From Silene latifolia (lineage: Eukaryota; Streptophyta; Magnoliopsida; Caryophyllales; Caryophyllaceae), in NCBI RefSeq assembly GCF_048544455.1, contig NC_133536.1, forward strand, positions 24,430,152-24,494,151: a stretch of 64,000 bases of DNA, given 5' to 3'. Positions 59,127 through 64,000 of the stretch are shown piece after piece; position 1 is the first letter of the stretch; the number at the start of each line of letters is the position of its first letter. The notes under the pieces are model-generated. The model was not told where the DNA came from. It did no database searches and saw only the letters and a list, made by a program, of their open reading frames with translations. Position numbers and translations under genes: made by a program.

Positions 59127-59771
59127 TGTTGGGTTCCTTATGTTGATGATAACATGCCCATTTGATTTGTGCTATCTTAGTTTACCTTTTCAGGACTAAT
59201 GACGTAATCAAGCTTGGATTAAGAAGTATTGAAGTTGTTAATCATCCCTTTGTAATTAGTCAAGTGTCATCTAATGTACAAGTGAGAAAGTTAAGTATAG
59301 TAGAGTAATAGAAACAGTCCAGATGACTGTTGCTTTAACAAGCAAACAGCTGAGTGGACTTTGCCATGACTCGTAAGAACTTGAAGATCTTTTTATCTTT
59401 CAAATGCTTTCTCGTGACTCTTATTTTCAAAGATAAAAATCTGATTTTATTAAGGAGGTAATATCCAATGAAGAGTGGTTTGAATTATTCAAAATGTTTC
59501 CTCTTTGTGCAAATTCAATCCCTTGGTTTTTAAGAAAACAAAAGTTGCTTTTTGCCATTTTGGTGATAACTTGTCTCTTGTGACTTGTCTTTCATTCTTT
59601 GTTTTCTGATTTTACATGAGCATTTAAGGGTATTCTTCTATCCTTCTTTCTCTATTCTTACCTATGCAAAAGACTCCCTTTTGGTGCAAGCTTTTGAATG
59701 GCTACCATTGCTCCTCACATGCAAAACTTTTGACCCTTCAAAACCCTAGCAACCCCCTTCACTACCTCCTC

Positions 59772-59779
59772 TATAAATA
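59772..59779 (+). promoter_or_regulatory. LTR TATA box
   Basis: CTCTATAAATACCGTG lies 645 bases into the LTR, followed after about 30 bases by the likely transcription start. Plausible core promoter of the element. Confidence 0.65.
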
Positions 59780-60049
59780 CCGTGTCCTATCTTCATAAAT
59801 CCCCAAGACTTTCTGAATTAATTCTTTCATGTTTTGCAAAGTGTTTTTAATAGCTTAAAACCGTGTTCTTTTGCAAAATACTTTTAAAAGTCTTCAAGTG
59901 TCTTTCAGTTTCTACAGTCGTGGCCACAGTTGCTTCTCTATACTAAACTCTCTTGCTTAAAAGTGTTGATCTTGTAAAAGTTGTCCACCTCTATTCTTTG
60001 CTAAGAATGTGTTAGTGGAAACTTGATCCTTTACATTTTAAGTGTGTTA

Positions 60050-60260
60050 GTAGAGTTTAGGACGGAGTAGTCTTTTACTCTTGGCAACCGGAGTAGGTTG
60101 TGCGTATTGAGTTCTAGGACGGAGTAGTCCTTTAACTCTTGGCAATCGGAGTAGATTGCGAGTTGGCTTGTCATAGAACGGAGTAGTTCTTGTACTAGCT
60201 TTGCAACCGGAGTAGGTTGGCGTCTTTTATTACAAGGGTCTTTTAGTTTTCGGAGTAGAT
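60050..60260. repeat. About 65-base tandem repeat in the Sirevirus LTR
   Basis: Three diverged units share GGACGGAGTAGT (or GAACGGAGTAGT), then CTCTTGGCAA and CCGGAGTAGGTT. The core word GGAGTAG occurs seven times. Confidence 0.8.
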
Positions 60261-60681
60261 CACTAAAGGAAAGTAATAAAAAGTAGATTGGACGTAGGCA
60301 CTTGAGTTTCTTGCCGAACCAATTCAAAAATCTCGTGTTCAGTGTTTATCTCTTTATTTCCGCTGCTTATTTTCTTTGTTTGCTTGTCTTGTTTCGCTTA
60401 AACTTAGAAGTAACAGTTCAACATACTGTCGCATTTGGTCTGCAGTCATACTTCACAAACTGAGACAAATAGATACAGTCAGAACGATTGTTGCTTTCAT
60501 ACTTCAGCAAACATTCTTCGAGATACTTGTTCAATCTTTCAATATTATTCAAAGTATTCTCTTAATCTCTTTTGTTGACTTAACTTACTTTAATCCAATA
60601 AAGTTGAAGTTAAAATTTTAAAAAGAGTACCTAATTCACCCCCTCCCCCTCTTAGGTACTTGAATCCATAAACTCAACAAT

Positions 60682-60693
60682 TGGTATCAGAGC
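60682..60693 (+). other. Primer-binding site (initiator tRNA-Met type)
   Basis: TGGTATCAGAGC follows the LTR end with a two-base gap. It is complementary to the 3' end of plant initiator tRNA-Met, the standard Ty1/copia primer. Confidence 0.93.
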
Positions 60694-60742
60694 CTCGTGC
60701 TCTTGATCGAGGCTAACCGCCTTAGAGTTTGATTCGTGGGTA

Positions 60743-63100
60743 ATGGATTCCGAGAAACACTCCAAGATCCCGGTCTTTACCGGTGCGAATTTTGGTTGGT
60801 GGAAACTCAAAATGGAACATTACATCAAAAGTATCGATTATCAATGTTGGAACATCATCCAAAATGGACCTCTCGTTATTGAGGAAACCGATATTCTTAA
60901 CGGTTTCACCAAGACAAAAGAGGAAAGAAATTACAATGAGAACGACTTCAAGCTTGCCGAAAAGAATTCTAAAGCAATGTCGATTCTTCAACGTTGTGTT
61001 GGTGAGGGGGAAGTTAGTCGAATCTCCGGTTGTCCTACGGCAAAATCTATTTGGGATTCCCTTGTACTTGCATATGAAGGGACGTCCCAAGTAAGAAAAC
61101 ACCGTATTGACCTTCTCATGCAACAATATGAAATGTTTAGAATGTCAAAGGACGAGTCTTTAAATAGTTTCTCTTCTCGTTTTTCTTGTATTATTAATGA
61201 GCTTCAAAGTCTAGGAAGGAATTTCGAGTCCGAGGACATCATTCGAAAAATCCTTCGTAGTCTAACCCCTAAATGGCAACCTAAAGTCACCGCCATAGAG
61301 GAAGCTAAAGACTTGTCAACCCTATCTCTTCATGAACTAATGGGATCACTAATGGCTCACGAGTTTAATCTCGAGAAGCATTCTAGTGAGTCATCAAAGG
61401 GAAAGAGTCTCGCCCTCACATCTTCTCCAAGTGATGAAGAAGATGAGGAGGAAGACGAGTTTGCTATGTTCACAAGAAACTTAGCCGGGTTGGTCAATGG
61501 ACAAGGTAACAAAAAGTTCACTAGTAATTACTCTAAAAAACGGTTCCCTAAGAGACGACCTACTTCCACCATGGGATGCTTTAAATGTGGTGATAAAACC
61601 CATCAAATTAAAGAATGTCCCAAGTGGGAAGAAATCAAATCTAAGGAAAGAAGAGAAAAAGTTAAAAAGGACTATAAACATAGAGTCATGAGTGCTATAT
61701 GGGGAATGTCCGACTCCAAGGAAGATGAGGAACTCATCGAGGAGGAACTTGAGGCTAAAATGTGTCTTGCAAATCATGATAAAGAAAAAGTCTCAAAAAA
61801 CCCAAAATTTGAACACTTAAGATGTCTCATGGCTAACCCCGACGATTCCGACTCCGATTCCGACAACGAGGTAAACAATCTAAAGGCCAAGGCTAGAACT
61901 TACTCCAAAGAGAAAGTATGTAAGCTTCTTGATCAACTTTTTGATAAGTGTCGGTCTCAAACTAATAAGCTTGATGTTATGCAAAATGAGATTGAGGAAA
62001 TTGCTCAAGAGAATTTTAATCAAAAAATGAACTAAAAGCAACAGATCAAATCACTGTCACTTCTGAGGCATATAATGAAGTCAAAAGAGTCAACAAGTTA
62101 AACAAACATTTGACTAAAGAACTAGAGCGTCTTAGGTTGACCCCCACGGACGTCCTTGACCTTGAAAATGTCAACACAACTTTGGTGATGCAAGTTTCCC
62201 AACTAACCAAGGAACGTGATGACATTTTGAAGGACAAAGATGGTCTTGAAAATGAGATCTATGACCTTGTAGTTGAAGTTGTTGACTTAAGAGAAACAGT
62301 CTCTAAGACTGTTGCTTCTGACCACGACTTAGACAAGTTTAAAAGAAAAAGTGAATGGTTGGAAAATGAAAATGAGTGTCTTAAAAGTGAGGTTGTTTGT
62401 CTCAAGAATGAAATAGAAGTTCTCCATGATAGGCTTACTTTCTTTCAAAAAGGTATGCCCGAATGTAGCACTTCTAGGTCTTCACCTCACCATAGATCCG
62501 ATGAAGTTGTTGATCTAAGCAAGAGACTTGACGAGATGACATCTAAATATGAGGACTCCAAAGAAAGAATCATTTATCTCGTGTCTAAGCTCAACAATCA
62601 CACCCATGACTTCATTGTTGAGAAAAGATTGTCCATAGAAAGTGCTAACAATGATGAACTTAAAAGAGAAAAAGAAAAAAACTTGCATCTTCTCTCACGT
62701 GTCCATGACTTGACCAATGAACTTGTTAATGCTAAGAACATCACTGAAAAATGGGAAGGAAGTCAAACCGTGTTAAACTTCCTCACGAATCAAACCGAGA
62801 AGTGTGAGAAATCTGCTGGTTTGGGGTTCAAATGGAACAGTCGACCGATTGTTGCATCCAGAAGCCTAAAAACGATTTTAGAGGAAGGAAGTATGTAGGT
62901 CTTCCCGAATACATCATTTGCAATTATTGTGGTGACAATGGTCATGTTTTTAATGGTTGTACAAAACGTTTTGATGACATTGATAAGAACACCAAAGCAA
63001 TAAAAGAAATGGACATTAAGAAAGACACCACAAGTTATGTTGATCACAAAAAGGGACCCAAATTCATTTGGGTTCCTAAACTCAAAAACTAATCTTGTGT
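60743..63100 (+). pseudogene. Sirevirus-like gag region
   Basis: It starts MDSEKHSKIPVFTGANFGWW. A UBN2/gag-type domain (KSIWDSLVLAYEG, LMQQYEMFRMSKDESLNSF) is followed by a first zinc knuckle, CFKCGDKTHQIKECP. A long charged coiled-coil region follows, then a second knuckle, CNYCGDNGHVFNGC. Gag would form the particle coat and bind RNA. The two knuckles and the long coiled-coil are Sirevirus traits. The frame is not continuous through this region, so it looks broken. Confidence 0.85.
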
Positions 63101-63109
63101 AGGGCTTGG

Positions 63110-64000
63110 TGAGAGGCGGCCGCAATTGGTACTTGGATAGTGGATGCTCTCGTCACATGACGGGTGATAGAAGCCAATTCCTCTCACTTAAAGCATATGA
63201 TGGTGGCACGGTAAGGTTTGGTGACAACAAGAAAGGTGAAGTAATTGGTATTGGAAAAATTGGTAAGTCATCCTTGCTTTGTGTCGACAATGTGCGGCTT
63301 GTCAAAGGTTTGAAACATAATCTCCTTAGTATCTCTCAACTTTGTGATAAGGGTAATGTTGTTGAATTTCATGCTAATATGTGTCGAATTTTTGATGCCA
63401 CTACTAATGAACTAATACTCGATGGAAGACGTGTCAAAGATGTTTACTTAACTAATTTGAACTCTCTATCCGGTCACACCATGTCTTGCATGAGTGTAAT
63501 GAACAATGATCCTTGGTTATGGCATAAAAGGTTTGGTCATGTTAGTACAAAAACTCTTAATACCCTTAAAAGACTTGATTTGGTTGAAGGCATTCCTAAT
63601 ATAAAATTTGAAATTGATAAAATATGTGATGAATGTGCTAAAGGTAAACATGTTAAAAGTTCCTTCAAATCCAAAAGAATTATGAGTACATCTCAACCTT
63701 TGCAACTTTTACATATCGACTTGTGTGGACCAATGAGAACTAGAAGTAGAGGTGGAAGTCGTTATGTGTGTGTCATTGTTGATGATTACTCTAGGCTTGT
63801 TTGGGCACTCTTCCTAAGCTCTAAGGATGAGACATTTGATGAGTTTCTAATTTGGTTAAAGAAAATTCAAAATAAACTTGGTTTAAAACTTGTTTCAATG
63901 AGAACCGATCATGGAACCGAATTCGAAAACTCATCATTTGGTGCTTATTGTGATGACAATGGTGTAGACCATAACTTCTCGGCTCCTAGAACCCCACAAC
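63110..64000 (+). pseudogene. Sirevirus-like protease and integrase start
   Basis: The protease motif YLDSGCSRHMTG lies near 63130, with DSG as the active-site form in copia elements. The pre-integrase zinc region (WLWHKRFGHVSTKTLNTL, CDECAKGKHVKSSF) follows. The integrase core then has LLHIDLCGPM (first Asp) and RTDHGTEFEN (second Asp), reaching the window end. The frame appears continuous from about 63110 onward. Reverse transcriptase and RNase H would lie beyond 64000. Confidence 0.85.

Larger units (their letters stand above)
59127..60679 (+). repeat. 5' LTR of the Sirevirus-like element
   Basis: It begins TGTTGGGTTCC and ends AAACTCAACA, so the ends are inverse. Length is 1553 bp. It contains a TATA box and a threefold internal repeat. 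It is followed directly by the primer site. Confidence 0.88.
59127..64000 (+). mobile_element. Ty1/copia Sirevirus-like (SIRE/Maximus) element, left part
   Basis: It has a 5' LTR (59127-60679), primer site, gag, protease and the beginning of integrase, then runs off the window. The gag is long with extra coiled-coil and a second zinc knuckle, and the LTR is long, as in the SIRE/Maximus lineage. In the visible part the gag-pol frame looks broken in about three places. Its age cannot be judged without the 3' LTR. Confidence 0.88.

Overview
This 64 kb window is nuclear DNA of a flowering plant. The evidence is the mix of families: Ty1/copia Sirevirus-type and Ty3/gypsy LTR elements, plant mobile domain (PMD) and DUF7745-like genes, FAR1-type Mutator-like transposases, Stowaway, Tourist and hAT MITEs, an L1-type LINE with an RNase H domain, and an F-box gene of the SKIP19/FBL type with plant-style introns. 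I cannot name the species. Only one ordinary host gene is supported, the F-box/LRR gene at 49.4-51.5 kb (minus strand). No tRNA, rRNA or CRISPR was seen. Almost everything else is mobile DNA, often nested.

Layout. 1-3.16 kb: end of a Ty3/gypsy-like LTR with a 46-bp tandem repeat. 3.56-10.54 kb: two copies of one non-LTR retrotransposon, head to tail, the first 5'-truncated. Each ends in a (TAA)n tail. Their 3' coding part carries a zinc motif plus a PD...D motif typical of a restriction-like endonuclease (R2-like type), unlike the usual plant L1 or RTE elements. 10.55-19.25 kb: Ty3/gypsy (Tat/Ogre-like) fossil sequence with two passenger genes on the minus strand, one DUF7745-like and one PMD. 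A polypurine tract and a ~2.3 kb LTR on the plus strand follow. A short quasi-palindromic GC-rich motif recurs six or more times here. 19.25-23.9 kb: no gene recognised; one hAT and two Stowaway MITEs and a ~170-bp tandem repeat.

23.96-42.90 kb is the most striking part: two copies of a giant Mutator-like DNA transposon flanked by (TA)n tracts. The first (23.97-27.46 kb) is a short derivative holding most of a FAR1-type transposase gene. The second (27.51-42.90 kb, ~15.4 kb) has terminal inverted repeats. It encodes a multi-exon FAR1-type transposase (minus strand), a small coiled-coil-like protein (minus strand), an F-box-like protein, and two consecutive Ulp1/SENP-like (C48) cysteine-peptidase modules (plus strand). 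Its introns and spacers are built largely from an 11-bp degenerate repeat (consensus about GTTATTCTGCT). The polarity of the repeat follows transcription and flips between the two convergent gene groups.

43.0-60 kb: a MITE-dense zone around the F-box gene. It includes a likely Helitron 3' end, a small solo LTR, paired Tourist-like copies, several hAT MITEs with exact 8-bp target duplications, and an internal tandem duplication that preserves the empty sites of two insertions. A 5'-truncated L1 with a 13-bp target duplication sits inside a hAT-like MITE. 59.13-64.0 kb: the 5' part (LTR, primer site, gag, protease, integrase start) of a Ty1/copia Sirevirus-like element that runs off the window; it looks broken in a few places.

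Many coding copies carry small indels, some of a repeated CAG-to-CG kind. Part of the apparent decay may therefore be assembly or base-calling noise.
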